64,000 bases of DNA from Planococcus kocurii (GTDB lineage: Bacteria > Bacillota > Bacilli > Bacillales_A > Planococcaceae): contig NZ_CP013661.2 in the NCBI RefSeq assembly GCF_001465835.2, positions 1,604,501 to 1,668,500 on the forward strand, given 5' to 3'. The translations under genes and the position numbers were made by a program. Below are positions 10,755-24,602 of this stretch, in pieces. Position 1 is the first letter of the stretch. Each line of letters opens with the position of its first letter. The notes under the pieces are model-generated. The model was given only the letters and a program-made list of their open reading frames with translations. It was not told where the DNA came from and did not search any database.

Positions 10755-11066
10755 TTATTTATCTAATTTTTCGCCGGATTTTTTTGCAACACGAACTTTT
10801 TTACCATCTTCAACCTTATATCCTACACGAGTCGGCTCGCCGGATTTAGGGTCAAGTAACATTACGTTAGAAACGTGAATTGCTGCTTCTTGGCTGACAA
10901 TTCCACCTTGTGGATTTGCCTGGTTCGGTTTTGTATGCTTTTTAATGATGTTTACACCTTCAACAAGCACACGGTCTTTCTTAGGTAAAGCAGTCAAAAC
11001 AACACCTGTTTTGCCTTTGTCTTTGCCTGAGATTACCTTAACTGTATCGCCTTTTTTAACATGCAT
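10755..11066 (-). CDS. rplX: 50S ribosomal protein L24 (uL24)
   Basis: Assembly initiator protein of the large subunit. 103 residues with a KOW domain at the N-terminus ([18 protein letters not shown]) and the conserved [15 protein letters not shown]. Placed between rplN and rplE as usual, with an AAGGAGG site just before the ATG. Confidence 0.97.
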   Translation of the reverse strand: MHVKKGDTVKVISGKDKGKTGVVLTALPKKDRVLVEGVNIIKKHTKPNQANPQGGIVSQEAAIHVSNVMLLDPKSGEPTRVGYKVEDGKKVRVAKKSGEKLDK

Positions 11067-11101
11067 TCTGTCGCACCTCCTTGGTATGGCACATTGATTT
11101 A

Positions 11102-11470
<369 letters not shown>

Positions 11471-11517
11471 TTAGGTAACCTCCCTCCGGAATTTCTTAGG
11501 TTCCGAAATTATTTAAA

Positions 11518-11781
11518 TTAAATGATAACCGCTTTTTCTACAATTTCCAATACGCGGAAACGTTTTGTAGCTGATAACGGACGAGTTTCCATGATGCGAA
11601 CTACGTCGCCCATTTTCGCTTCGTTTAGCTCATCATGAGCTTTATATTTCTTAGAGTATTTTACACGTTTGCCATAGAATGCATGCTTCTTTTGAGTTTC
11701 AACCATTACTGTAACGGTTTTGTCCATTTTGTCAGACACAACACGGCCTGTGTATACTTTGCGTTGGTTACGCTCAGTCAT
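11518..11781 (-). CDS. rpsQ: 30S ribosomal protein S17 (uS17)
   Basis: Early-binding 16S rRNA protein with an OB fold. 87 residues including [19 protein letters not shown] at the start and [18 protein letters not shown] near the end. Lies between rpmC and rplN with a GGAGG site upstream. Confidence 0.97.
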   Translation of the reverse strand: MTERNQRKVYTGRVVSDKMDKTVTVMVETQKKHAFYGKRVKYSKKYKAHDELNEAKMGDVVRIMETRPLSATKRFRVLEIVEKAVII

Positions 11782-11805
11782 ACTTGCAAACCTCCTCTCG
11801 ATTTA

Positions 11806-12430
<625 letters not shown>

Positions 12431-12431
12431 A

Positions 12432-13088
12432 TTATTTGCCTCCTTCCTCAGATTTCTTCTTAGTTGGAAGGACTTCACCGCGGTAGATCCATACTTTTAC
12501 GCCAAGCTTACCATAAGTTGTGTCTGCTTCAGCATGCGCATAATCAATGTCAGCGCGGAGCGTATGGAGCGGAACAGTACCTTCACTGTAGTGTTCAGCA
12601 CGCGCTATGTCAGCGCCGCCTAGACGTCCAGATACTTGAGTTTTGATTCCTTTAGCGCCAGAACGCATAGTGCGTTGGATCGCTTGTTTTTGTGCACGAC
12701 GGAATGATACTCGGTTTTCCAATTGACGTGCAACACTTTCAGCAACCAATCTTGCATCAAGGTCAGCTCGTTTAATTTCAATGATGTTGATGTGTACACG
12801 CTTGCCAGTCATAGAATTAAGTTGTGTGCGAAGTACTTCTACTTCAGATCCACCTTTACCAATTACCATACCTGGTTTCGCAGTATGAATAGTTACGTTA
12901 ACACGGTTTGCAGCGCGCTCAATTTCGATTTTAGAAACTGAAGCTTCTTTCAAACGTGCTTCAACATATTCACGGATTTTAATATCTTCGTGAAGAAGTG
13001 TCGCATAATCTTTCTCAGCGTACCATTTAGACTCCCAATCACGAATGATTCCGATACGCATCCCAATTGGATGTATTTTTTGTCCCAC
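12432..13088 (-). CDS. rpsC: 30S ribosomal protein S3 (uS3)
   Basis: Lines the mRNA entry channel and shares in helicase activity of the ribosome. 218 residues with the N-terminal [18 protein letters not shown], a KH domain containing [10 protein letters not shown] and a C-terminal domain with [13 protein letters not shown]. Its stop adjoins the rplP start, and its last codons supply the rplP ribosome binding site. Follows rplV by 3 bp. Confidence 0.98.
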   Translation of the reverse strand: MGQKIHPIGMRIGIIRDWESKWYAEKDYATLLHEDIKIREYVEARLKEASVSKIEIERAANRVNVTIHTAKPGMVIGKGGSEVEVLRTQLNSMTGKRVHINIIEIKRADLDARLVAESVARQLENRVSFRRAQKQAIQRTMRSGAKGIKTQVSGRLGGADIARAEHYSEGTVPLHTLRADIDYAHAEADTTYGKLGVKVWIYRGEVLPTKKKSEEGGK

Positions 13089-13091
13089 GAA

Positions 13092-13433
13092 TTATCCCTC
13101 CTTCTGGTCAGATACCACTAATGTAATGTGGCTTGTGCGTTTATTAATTGCGCTTGCGCGTCCCATTGCACGTGGACGGAAACGTTTAAGTGTTGGTCCT
13201 TCGTCAACGAATACTTCGCTGATGACTAGGTCATTCAGGTCCATTTCGTAGTTGTGTTCAGCGTTAGCAGCTGCAGATTTCAATAACTTCTCAACAACAA
13301 CAGATGCTGCTTTTGGAGTATGGTTCAAAATCGCAACAGCTTCGCCAATTTGCTTGCCTCGGATTAAATCTACTACTAAACGGACTTTACGAGGAGCAAT
13401 ACGTACTGTTCTAGCGACAGCTTTTGCTTGCAT
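13092..13433 (-). CDS. rplV: 50S ribosomal protein L22 (uL22)
   Basis: Exit-tunnel protein whose beta-hairpin reaches the constriction; the site of macrolide-resistance changes. 113 residues from [18 protein letters not shown], with [21 protein letters not shown] forming the hairpin, in which I see no unusual insertion. Between rpsS and rpsC. Confidence 0.97.
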   Translation of the reverse strand: MQAKAVARTVRIAPRKVRLVVDLIRGKQIGEAVAILNHTPKAASVVVEKLLKSAAANAEHNYEMDLNDLVISEVFVDEGPTLKRFRPRAMGRASAINKRTSHITLVVSDQKEG

Positions 13434-13452
13434 AGGGAAATCCTCCTCTCAT

Positions 13453-13731
13453 TTAACGTCTTGTTTTCTTATCGTCTGCACCATGACTAGCGTATTTACG
13501 CGTTGGAGCGAATTCGCCTAGTTTATGGCCCACCATGTCTTCAGTCACGTATACAGGGATGTGCTTACGACCATCGTATACTGCGATTGTTTGTCCGATG
13601 AATGTCGGGAAAATTGTAGAACGGCGAGACCAAGTTTTGATCACTTGTTTTTTCTCAGAATCCTTTTGTGCTTCAACTTTTTTCATAAGATGATCATCAA
13701 CAAAAGGTCCTTTTTTCAAGCTGCGGCCCAT
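13453..13731 (-). CDS. rpsS: 30S ribosomal protein S19 (uS19)
   Basis: Small-subunit head protein, partner of S13. 92 residues from [18 protein letters not shown], with [22 protein letters not shown] in the second half. Normal length. Between rplB and rplV with a strong GGAGG site. Confidence 0.98.
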   Translation of the reverse strand: MGRSLKKGPFVDDHLMKKVEAQKDSEKKQVIKTWSRRSTIFPTFIGQTIAVYDGRKHIPVYVTEDMVGHKLGEFAPTRKYASHGADDKKTRR

Positions 13732-13791
13732 GTGGGATCCTCCCTTCGTGATCGCACCACGGTTCTTTTAGTGAACCGTAGCGGAATCAAA

Positions 13792-14622
13792 TTATTTTTT
13801 ACGACGACGCACGATAAATTTATCTGACTTGTTCGTTTTCTTACGTGTCTTGTATCCAAGAGTTGGTTTACCCCAAGGAGACATTGGTGATTTACGTCCG
13901 ATTGGCGAACGTCCTTCACCACCACCGTGTGGGTGATCGTTAGGGTTCATTACAGATCCACGTACAGTTGGGCGATTGCCCTTCCAGCGGTTACGACCTG
14001 CTTTACCAATGTTGATTAATTCGTGTTGCTCATTCCCTACAGCGCCAATAGTTGCGCGGCAAGTAGCAAGAATCATGCGAACTTCGCCTGATTGCAAACG
14101 AACTGTTACGTATTTTCCTTCTTTACCCAATACTTGAGCTGAAGTTCCTGCTGAACGAACTAATTGTCCGCCGCCGCCTGTTTTCAATTCAATGTTGTGG
14201 ATTGTAGAACCCATTGGGATGTTTGATAACGGCAAAGCGTTACCTGGTTTGATGTCTGCTTCAATACCTGACATGATTTGAGTTCCAACTTCGACTCCTT
14301 TAGGAGCTAGGATGTAACGTTTTTCACCATCAGCATAATGAATCAATGCGATGTTCGCAGAACGGTTAGGATCGTACTCGATTGTAGCAACGCGTCCTGG
14401 AATGCCGTCTTTGTTACGCTTGAAATCGATCACACGGTATTGACGTTTATGTCCACCACCGTGATGGCGTACAGTAATTTTACCTTGGTTATTACGGCCG
14501 CCTTTGCGCTTTACAGGTTGTAGAAGCGATTTTTCAGGCTTGTTCGTAGTGATTTCAGCGAAATCTGAACTCGTCATGTTACGACGACCGTTAGTGGTAG
14601 GTTTGTATTTTCTGATCCCCAC
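13792..14622 (-). CDS. rplB: 50S ribosomal protein L2 (uL2)
   Basis: One of the most conserved large-subunit proteins, needed for subunit association and peptidyl transfer. 276 residues from [17 protein letters not shown]. It includes [19 protein letters not shown] and the C-terminal [18 protein letters not shown] with the conserved histidine. Located between rplW and rpsS. Confidence 0.98.
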   Translation of the reverse strand: MGIRKYKPTTNGRRNMTSSDFAEITTNKPEKSLLQPVKRKGGRNNQGKITVRHHGGGHKRQYRVIDFKRNKDGIPGRVATIEYDPNRSANIALIHYADGEKRYILAPKGVEVGTQIMSGIEADIKPGNALPLSNIPMGSTIHNIELKTGGGGQLVRSAGTSAQVLGKEGKYVTVRLQSGEVRMILATCRATIGAVGNEQHELINIGKAGRNRWKGNRPTVRGSVMNPNDHPHGGGEGRSPIGRKSPMSPWGKPTLGYKTRKKTNKSDKFIVRRRKK

Positions 14623-14668
14623 GTTATTTCCCTCCTTCTTTAATAGTCCTATAAGAACTTATAGAAAA

Positions 14669-14953
14669 TTAAATTTCGAATAACTCGATGTCTTTAGATT
14701 CAGCAGTCAATTTAACAATCGCTTTACGGCGCTTGTTTGTATATCCTGCATGTTTGCCCATACGTTTGAATTTGCCTTTGTAGTTCATGATGTTGACTTT
14801 CTCAACCTTCACGCCAAAGATTTCTTGTATAGCTTGTTTAACTTGTGTTTTATTTGCGCGAGTGTCCACTTCAAAAGTGTACTTTTTCTCTGCCATTACT
14901 TCAGATGATTGCTCAGTAATGACCGGACGTTTTATTACATCACGTGCTTCCAT
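14669..14953 (-). CDS. rplW: 50S ribosomal protein L23 (uL23)
   Basis: Exit-port protein that docks trigger factor and SRP. 94 residues from [16 protein letters not shown], with [20 protein letters not shown] in the middle. Its start overlaps the last base of the rplD stop, so the two are translationally coupled. Normal length. Confidence 0.97.
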   Translation of the reverse strand: MEARDVIKRPVITEQSSEVMAEKKYTFEVDTRANKTQVKQAIQEIFGVKVEKVNIMNYKGKFKRMGKHAGYTNKRRKAIVKLTAESKDIELFEI

Positions 14954-15576
14954 TAACTAAGCACCTCCTCAATTTTCTCAATCGCTGCTTTTGTCATAAC
15001 AATTTTGTCATGTCCAAGCAAGTCTAATACGTTAATACCATCTGCTGCTACTACTGTCATACCTTTAAGGTTACGTGCAGATTTTGCAACGTTCTCATCA
15101 AGGTCAGCAGTTACGAACAATGCTTTTTTGCCAATTGAAAGATCAGCGATCAACTGGTTAAATGCTTTTGTTTTTGGTGCATCAAATGTCAATCCTTCAA
15201 GTACCATCAAGTTTTCTCCTACTACTGTAGATGAAAGTGCAGAGCGTAAAGCTAAGCGACGGACTTTCTTAGGAAGCTTGTAGCTATAGCTACGTGGAGT
15301 TGGACCGAATACGATACCGCCTCCGCGCCATTGTGGTGAACGGATCGACCCTTGACGAGCACGTCCAGTTCCTTTTTGACGCCATGGCTTTTTACCACCA
15401 CCAGCTACTTCAGAACGGTTTTTTACTTTATGGTTACCTTGACGTAGTGAAGCGCGTTGAGACACTACTGCGTCAAATAGTACTGATTCATTTGGCTCGA
15501 TACCGAATACATAGTCGTTCAATTCGATGTCGCCCACTTGTGAACCTGTTTGATTTAATAAAGCTACTTTAGGCAT
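14953..15576 (-). CDS. rplD: 50S ribosomal protein L4 (uL4)
   Basis: Large-subunit protein with a tunnel-reaching loop; in enterobacteria also the autoregulator of the S10 operon. 207 residues with the loop stretch [19 protein letters not shown] and [14 protein letters not shown], and a C-terminal IEKIEEVLS. No obvious macrolide-resistance change in the loop. Between rplC and rplW. Confidence 0.98.
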   Translation of the reverse strand: MPKVALLNQTGSQVGDIELNDYVFGIEPNESVLFDAVVSQRASLRQGNHKVKNRSEVAGGGKKPWRQKGTGRARQGSIRSPQWRGGGIVFGPTPRSYSYKLPKKVRRLALRSALSSTVVGENLMVLEGLTFDAPKTKAFNQLIADLSIGKKALFVTADLDENVAKSARNLKGMTVVAADGINVLDLLGHDKIVMTKAAIEKIEEVLS

Positions 15577-15605
15577 TCTTGTTTCCTCCTTTCTCTAAAA
15601 ATATA

Positions 15606-16235
15606 TTATTTCGCTTTAGTTGCCGTTTTAACACGGATCAATGCTTTGCGAGAACCAGGAACATTACCTTTAACAAGAAGCAAGTTACGCTCAAGATCTA
15701 CTTTCACGATCGAAAGGTTTTGAATCGTAATTGTTGTGCCACCCATTTGACCAGGTAATTTCTTCTGTTTGAATACGCGGTTAGGAGCAACCGGACCCAT
15801 TGAACCAGGACGACGGTGGTAACGTGAACCGTGTGTCATTGGTCCGCGAGATTGTCCGTGGCGTTTAATAACACCTTGGAAACCTTTACCTTTTGTTGTT
15901 CCTGTTACATCTACTACATCGCCTTCTGCGAATACATCTACTTTGACTTCTTGACCAATCTCGTAATCAGCTAAGTTTACATTGCGAAGTTCGCGAATGA
16001 AGCGCTTAGGAGCAGTGTTTGCTTTTGCTACGTGTCCTTTAGAAGGTTTGTTTGAAAGCTTATCGCGCTTGTCTTCAAAACCTAATTGGATTGCTTCGTA
16101 GCCGTCAACCTCAACTGTTTTCTTTTGAAGCACTACGTTTGGAGAAGCTTCAATAACAGTTACAGGGATTAAATCACCGTTCTCAGCAAAAACTTGCGTC
16201 ATACCGATTTTTCTACCTAAGATTCCTTTGGTCAT
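15606..16235 (-). CDS. rplC: 50S ribosomal protein L3 (uL3)
   Basis: Assembly initiator near the peptidyl-transferase centre. 209 residues from [16 protein letters not shown]. The long finger region [17 protein letters not shown] and [20 protein letters not shown] are characteristic. Follows rpsJ by 47 bp and precedes rplD. Confidence 0.98.
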   Translation of the reverse strand: MTKGILGRKIGMTQVFAENGDLIPVTVIEASPNVVLQKKTVEVDGYEAIQLGFEDKRDKLSNKPSKGHVAKANTAPKRFIRELRNVNLADYEIGQEVKVDVFAEGDVVDVTGTTKGKGFQGVIKRHGQSRGPMTHGSRYHRRPGSMGPVAPNRVFKQKKLPGQMGGTTITIQNLSIVKVDLERNLLLVKGNVPGSRKALIRVKTATKAK

Positions 16236-16282
16236 GTTGTCACACCTCCTGTGATTATTTGTGTTTTCTATTTCGTTGCCGA

Positions 16283-16693
<411 letters not shown>

Positions 16694-16722
16694 TCATCGC
16701 AGTCAAAAGACCAACATTAGAT

Positions 16723-16751
16723 ATTATACAGAATAAAAAAGAATTCCGCAA
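16723..16751 (-). promoter_or_regulatory. Sigma-A promoter of the S10 operon
   Basis: -35 TTGCGG (16746-16751) and -10 TATAAT (16723-16728), separated by exactly 17 bp on the minus strand. The start would lie near 16715, giving a leader of about 125 nt before rpsJ. The -35 box is part of the upstream terminator stem. Confidence 0.8.
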
Positions 16752-16773
16752 GTGTTTCCACGAAATTCTTTTT
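16729..16773 (-). terminator. Terminator of the YuiF-like transporter gene
   Basis: A 13-bp stem with one G-U pair (16761-16773 with 16736-16748) and a 12-nt loop, ending in a T-rich run on the minus strand. The stem is AT-rich and nearly symmetrical, so it could also work on the plus strand. It ends 74-118 bp after the transporter stop and overlaps the S10 promoter. Confidence 0.7.
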
Positions 16774-16846
16774 AATTCGCTTTTATTAGTATAACAGGAT
16801 ATTTCAGAACTTCAAGCGAGATGAAAATAGTCCGAACATTTCAAGC

Positions 16847-18169
16847 CTAGCTCAAGAACATCGCTGCAACCCAACCGAATATCACCAACGGAATATTGTA
16901 GTGAAGGAAGGTTGGCACACACGTATCCCAGATGTGATTGTGCTGTCCGTCAACGTTCAGTCCGGCAGTTGGTCCAAGTGTTGAGTCAGAAGCTGGTGAA
17001 CCGGCGTCACCGAGTGCTCCTGCAGTTCCGATCAATGCAATAATCGCCATGGTGGAAAATCCGAACTCCAGACTCAGTGGCACAAAAATAGCAGCAATGA
17101 TTGGGATTGTGGCAAACGATGAACCAATGCCCATCGTCACAAACAATCCAACGATCAGCATCGCTAGTGCCGCGATTGCTTTATTGCCTGCGAAAAGATC
17201 TGATACGCTGGCAACTAACGGCTCGATAGCTCCTGTTGCTTGGATCACAGCCGCAAAACCGTTCGCTGTGATCATCACAAAACCGATGAACGCCATCATT
17301 TGCATGCCTTCTGTTAAGACTGCGTCAGCCTCGCGCCACTTCATCGCGCCAAAAACGTACAGCACCAAGATACCAGCTAGTGCTCCAATGATCATGGAAT
17401 CTGTTTGGACTTGCCCGTACAACGCTGCAACCAACGCAATAATTGTCACCAACACATCTTTAGTTGATGCTTTCTTTTTCACAGTTTCTTCTATAGAAGA
17501 AACATTTGTATGGTAATCACGCGGCTTACGATAAGAAAAGAACACCGCAATGATCAAGCCGACTAGTAAGCCGGAAACTGGAATCGCCATTGCTTTTGGA
17601 ATATCCGCCATGTCAATCGATAATCCCGCTAGCTCCATTTGCTTGTAAACAATCTCATGGAAGATCAAGCCAAAGCCATACGGCAATAAAATATAAGGAG
17701 CTGTCAGGCCGAACGTCAATACTGCCGCGATCAACCGACGGTCAATTCGTAGTTCGTTTAAAATATGCAAAATCGGTGGAACTAGTAAAGGAATAAAAGC
17801 GATATGGATTGGAATGGCATTCTGCGATAAAATTGCCATCGTCAGTAATGCGATAATAATTAGAGCCTTTGCTAAATTTTGTCTTGTTGCTTTCCCATCT
17901 TTGTTCACTAACTTCAGCACTCCGGAGACCAGTAACTCTGGAATCCCTGTACGCGATATAGCTACGGCAAATCCACCCAGCATAGCATAACTCAATGCAA
18001 TGGTCGCTCCCGCCCCTAAACCGTCTGTAAACGATGTGATTGTATCAGTAAGTGACAACCCGCCACTCAATCCTCCTGCTAACGCGCCGATCAATAAGGC
18101 AAAAACGACATTCACACGCAATAAGCTCAATATGAGCATGACCAAGACAGCGATAATAACTGCATTCAT
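16847..18169 (-). CDS. YuiF-like Na+/H+ antiporter-family membrane transporter
   Basis: A 440-residue, very hydrophobic protein with about eleven membrane segments. It starts MNAVIIAVLVMLILSLLR and contains GIGSSFATIPIIAAIFVPL and GALGDAGSPASDSTLGPT, a motif pattern of the NhaC-like/YuiF family in the ion-transporter superfamily. B. subtilis YuiF, about the same length, is called a Na+/H+ antiporter-family or putative amino acid transporter; substrate and ion are not readable from sequence. It follows leuD after a terminator, with its own promoter. The gene is not part of the usual tuf-rpsJ spacing in Bacilli. Location next to leu genes makes an amino acid or organic-acid substrate conceivable, but that is only inference. 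Confidence 0.75.
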   Translation of the reverse strand: MNAVIIAVLVMLILSLLRVNVVFALLIGALAGGLSGGLSLTDTITSFTDGLGAGATIALSYAMLGGFAVAISRTGIPELLVSGVLKLVNKDGKATRQNLAKALIIIALLTMAILSQNAIPIHIAFIPLLVPPILHILNELRIDRRLIAAVLTFGLTAPYILLPYGFGLIFHEIVYKQMELAGLSIDMADIPKAMAIPVSGLLVGLIIAVFFSYRKPRDYHTNVSSIEETVKKKASTKDVLVTIIALVAALYGQVQTDSMIIGALAGILVLYVFGAMKWREADAVLTEGMQMMAFIGFVMITANGFAAVIQATGAIEPLVASVSDLFAGNKAIAALAMLIVGLFVTMGIGSSFATIPIIAAIFVPLSLEFGFSTMAIIALIGTAGALGDAGSPASDSTLGPTAGLNVDGQHNHIWDTCVPTFLHYNIPLVIFGWVAAMFLS

Positions 18170-18216
18170 ATAATAAACTCTCCTTTAGTTTGCTAAAGTG
18201 TTAAAGTACATATTTA

Positions 18217-18245
18217 AAATTAACAAAATAAAAAATAGTTGTCAA
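18217..18245 (-). promoter_or_regulatory. Promoter of the YuiF-like transporter gene
   Basis: -35 TTGACA (18240-18245, perfect) and -10 TAATTT (18217-18222) with 17-bp spacing on the minus strand. It lies between the leuD terminator and the transporter start. A small CTTTAG/CTAAAG hairpin lies just before the ribosome binding site. Confidence 0.65.
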
Positions 18246-18271
18246 CAGACGATTACTCTTTTATTTCAAAA

Positions 18272-18308
18272 CGAAAAAAAGACCTTTTACGGTTAAGTAA
18301 AAGGTCTT
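18272..18308 (-). terminator. Terminator of the ilv-leu operon
   Basis: Perfect 12-bp stem (18279-18290 with 18297-18308), loop of 6 nt, followed on the minus strand by seven T. It lies 10 bp after the leuD stop. Confidence 0.9.
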
Positions 18309-18317
18309 CCACACAGA

Positions 18318-18905
18318 TTAAGCACGTTGTTTTTCTTCATAAGCTGCAATATACGAATCGTACTGGAAGGTTAACGCAATTTCATCCCAGCCCTTCAGCA
18401 GCATTTCTTTCCAATAAGGATCGATTTCAAATTCATAACGCGTACCGTCTTGTCCGGTAACAGATTGGTCTTCTAAGTTGATTTCTAACTTAAAATCTTG
18501 TTGTTGACCTTTACTAATCAACTCATCTACTTCTTGGTCTTTCAAGCGAATTGGCAAAATGCCGTTTTTCACGCAGTTGTTATAGAAGATGTCTGCATAG
18601 CTAGGTGCAATGACTACACGAAATCCGTAATCTAAAATAGCCCACGGAGCATGTTCACGAGAAGAACCGCAGCCAAAATTTTCTTGTGCGACTAGAATTT
18701 CGGAGTTTTCGAATCGAGGATCATTCAAAACAAAGTCTTCTATGGGTGTACCATCTGCATGAAAACGCCAATGATAAAATAAATATTTGCCGAATCCCGT
18801 TCGTTCAATACGCTTTAGAAATTCTTTCGAAATGATTTGGTCCGTATCGACGTTTTTTCGTTCTAGTGGCGTCAGTACGCTTGAAATTTTATTTATCGGT
18901 TTCAT
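18318..18905 (-). CDS. leuD: 3-isopropylmalate dehydratase small subunit
   Basis: With LeuC, isomerizes 2-isopropylmalate to 3-isopropylmalate in leucine synthesis. The 195-residue swivel-domain protein has the motif GCGSSREHA (78-86) that contacts the substrate carboxylates, and NNCVKNGILP downstream. Last gene of the operon, 25 bp after leuC. Normal length for the Bacillus type. Confidence 0.97.
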   Translation of the reverse strand: MKPINKISSVLTPLERKNVDTDQIISKEFLKRIERTGFGKYLFYHWRFHADGTPIEDFVLNDPRFENSEILVAQENFGCGSSREHAPWAILDYGFRVVIAPSYADIFYNNCVKNGILPIRLKDQEVDELISKGQQQDFKLEINLEDQSVTGQDGTRYEFEIDPYWKEMLLKGWDEIALTFQYDSYIAAYEEKQRA

Positions 18906-18930
18906 CGAAGGGTCTCCTCACTTTCGTTTG

Positions 18931-20349
18931 TCATACAGACGCTACAGCCTCTTCCATGTAGTTACGGACATCTGTTAAATGACCTTCAATCGCAGCCGCT
19001 GCTGCCATGACAGGACTTACTAGGTGCGTCATTGAGCCCGCTCCTTGTCGACCTTCAAAATTCCGGTTAGAAGTAGATGCACAACGTTCACCTGCAGGTA
19101 CCGAGTCTTCGTTCATCGCTAAGCACATACTGCAACCTGTCTCACGCCATTCAAAGCCCGCTTTGAGAAACACTTGATCTAAGCCTTCTTGTTCAGCTGC
19201 ACGTTTAACCGTTTCAGATCCAGGAACGACAATTGCCGTTACGGACGGATGCACTTTCTTCCCTCTAATGATTTTACTTGCCGCACGTAAATCGCCTAGA
19301 CGTGCATTGGTACAAGAACCGATAAACACATGTTGGATCGCAATGGAAGAAAGCGGCATTCCTTCTTCTAAGTGCATATAAGCTAAAGCTTGTTTTAATG
19401 CGTCTTTATCTGACTGTTTCTCGTAATCTGCAGCAGACGGAACATGTTCAGCAATACCTGAACCCATTGATGGATTCGTTCCCCACGTAACGAATGGAGA
19501 GATTTCATCTGCATGAATCGAAACGATCGCATCATACTCTGCACCTTCTTCTGTTGCAAGAGCTAGCCAACGATCAGCTTCTTGTTCAAACGCGTCTCCT
19601 TCAGGGACATGTCTACGTCCTCTCAAATACTCGATTGTCGTTTGATCTGGGCTAATTAAACCTGCACGTGCACCAGCTTCAATGGACATATTGCAAATGG
19701 TCATACGCTCTTCCATCGTTAAGTTACGAACCGCTTCGCCCGTATACTCCATAACATATCCGGTTCCCATATCGATTCCGAATTTTGAAATAATCGCCAG
19801 GATGACATCTTTAGCGGTAACACCAAAGCCCAACTTGCCATCAATTCGAACTTCCATTGTTTTGGGTTTTGATTGCCACAATGTTTGCGTAGATAGAACG
19901 TGTTCAACTTCACTTGTACCAATACCAAACGCCAAAGCACCAAATGCACCATGTGTCGAAGTATGACTGTCCCCGCAAACAATCGTCTTACCTGGTTGCG
20001 TCAATCCAAGTTCCGGTCCAATAACGTGCACAATTCCTTGGTCGGGATGATTAATACCCGCAAGCGGCACACCAAATTCATCGCAATTGTCTTGTAAGGT
20101 TTTGATTTGCTTACGCGAGACGGGATCTGTGATGGTATCTCGGTTTCTTGTTGGGACATTATGATCCATAGTCGCAAAACACAAATCCGGTCGACGGACT
20201 TTACGCCCGTTTAACCGAAGTCCTTCAAATGCTTGCGGAGAAGTCACCTCATGCAGTAAGTGAAGATCAATATACAGCAGGTCCGGCTTTCCTTGCTCTT
20301 CGAAGACAATATGTTGTTCCCAAATTTTTTCTATGATGGTTTTTGCCAT
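18931..20349 (-). CDS. leuC: 3-isopropylmalate dehydratase large subunit
   Basis: Aconitase-family catalytic subunit of isopropylmalate isomerase. 472 residues. The cysteines expected to hold the 4Fe-4S cluster are C346 (in GSCTNAR), C406 and C409 (in GCSMCLAMN). The catalytic-loop stretch [17 protein letters not shown] is near residue 126. Between leuB (18 bp) and leuD. Complete. Confidence 0.97.
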   Translation of the reverse strand: MAKTIIEKIWEQHIVFEEQGKPDLLYIDLHLLHEVTSPQAFEGLRLNGRKVRRPDLCFATMDHNVPTRNRDTITDPVSRKQIKTLQDNCDEFGVPLAGINHPDQGIVHVIGPELGLTQPGKTIVCGDSHTSTHGAFGALAFGIGTSEVEHVLSTQTLWQSKPKTMEVRIDGKLGFGVTAKDVILAIISKFGIDMGTGYVMEYTGEAVRNLTMEERMTICNMSIEAGARAGLISPDQTTIEYLRGRRHVPEGDAFEQEADRWLALATEEGAEYDAIVSIHADEISPFVTWGTNPSMGSGIAEHVPSAADYEKQSDKDALKQALAYMHLEEGMPLSSIAIQHVFIGSCTNARLGDLRAASKIIRGKKVHPSVTAIVVPGSETVKRAAEQEGLDQVFLKAGFEWRETGCSMCLAMNEDSVPAGERCASTSNRNFEGRQGAGSMTHLVSPVMAAAAAIEGHLTDVRNYMEEAVASV

Positions 20350-20367
20350 GCCAACCGCTCCTTTTAC

Positions 20368-21468
20368 TTACACATAAGAATACATGATATGTTCTGATAC
20401 AAATTCTCGTTCTAGTTCTTCTATCACTTTCGTTACATATTGTTCTGTTGAAACCACACGCTTCCCACTACCAGCTAAGTCTCCTGTGCAGTAACCATCT
20501 TCCAAAACGCTCATTACAGCTTGTTCAACGGCTGCCGCTTCTGTGTGGAGACCAAATGAATGCTTAAACATCATGGCAACCGACAAAATAGCAGCAGATG
20601 GGTTGGCTTTGTTTTGCCCCGCGATATCAGGCGCCGAACCATGTACGGGCTCGTAAAGACCGAAGCCGTCTGAACGGATGCTAGCAGATGGCAGCATGCC
20701 AAGTGACCCAGTAATAACGGATGCTTCGTCACTCAAGATATCTCCAAACATATTCTCAGTTACGACAACATCGAAAGTGCGTGGATTCGTGATCAGCTTC
20801 ATCGCTGCCGAATCAACTAGCATATGTTCTACTTCAATATCTGGATAGGCTGCTTTACGTTCTTCTACAACTTCACGCCATAGCTTACTCGTTTCTAATA
20901 CATTGGCTTTATCAACCGACGTTACTTTGCCTCTTCGCGTACGAGCAATTTCAAACGCCTGATTTACAATGCGTTCAATTTCCTCTCTCGTATAAACCAA
21001 CGTATCAACCGCTGATTTTTCTGACCGACGTTTCGGTTCACCGAAATACAACCCACTCGTCAATTCGCGAACAATGACCATATCGACTTCTTTCGCCACT
21101 TCTTCTTTTAATGGAGAAGAAGTCAGCAATGCGGGGATTGCTTTAACTGGACGAATGTTTGCAAACAAATCGAAATGCTTCCGGATGTTCAAAAGTCCTT
21201 TTTCAGGACGCAAATGAGCGGGGTTGTTATCCCATTTCGTTCCTCCGACCGCACCGAGGAGAATCGCGTCACTCGCATCACAAACATCAATGGTTTGCTG
21301 AGGTAGCGGGTTATCAAATTGATCAACCGCCGCGCCTCCGATTACCGCGTGCTTTAAATGAAAAGTATGTCCATAACGCATTGCGATGGATTGCAACACC
21401 TTTACCGCTGCATCTGTCACTTCCGGTCCAATTCCGTCCCCTGGCAATACCGCTATTGTTTTTTTCAT
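20368..21468 (-). CDS. leuB: 3-isopropylmalate dehydrogenase
   Basis: NAD-dependent oxidative decarboxylation of 3-isopropylmalate to 2-oxoisocaproate. 366 residues. The family motifs are LPGDGIGPEV near the start, RELTSGLYFGEP in the middle, and NMFGDILSDEASVITGSLGM with the metal-binding aspartates. GSAPDIAGQNKANP for NAD binding follows. Operon position between leuA and leuC. Confidence 0.97.
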   Translation of the reverse strand: MKKTIAVLPGDGIGPEVTDAAVKVLQSIAMRYGHTFHLKHAVIGGAAVDQFDNPLPQQTIDVCDASDAILLGAVGGTKWDNNPAHLRPEKGLLNIRKHFDLFANIRPVKAIPALLTSSPLKEEVAKEVDMVIVRELTSGLYFGEPKRRSEKSAVDTLVYTREEIERIVNQAFEIARTRRGKVTSVDKANVLETSKLWREVVEERKAAYPDIEVEHMLVDSAAMKLITNPRTFDVVVTENMFGDILSDEASVITGSLGMLPSASIRSDGFGLYEPVHGSAPDIAGQNKANPSAAILSVAMMFKHSFGLHTEAAAVEQAVMSVLEDGYCTGDLAGSGKRVVSTEQYVTKVIEELEREFVSEHIMYSYV

Positions 21469-21498
21469 TTTAAATTCCTCCTCGTTTGAATTGTTCTT

Positions 21499-24598
<3,100 letters not shown>

Positions 24599-24602
<4 letters not shown>

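Noticed and set aside
16938-17516. 192-codon plus-strand frame opposite the YuiF-like gene
   Set aside because: Antisense shadow of a well-supported membrane protein; composition follows the opposite strand and there is no ribosome binding site.
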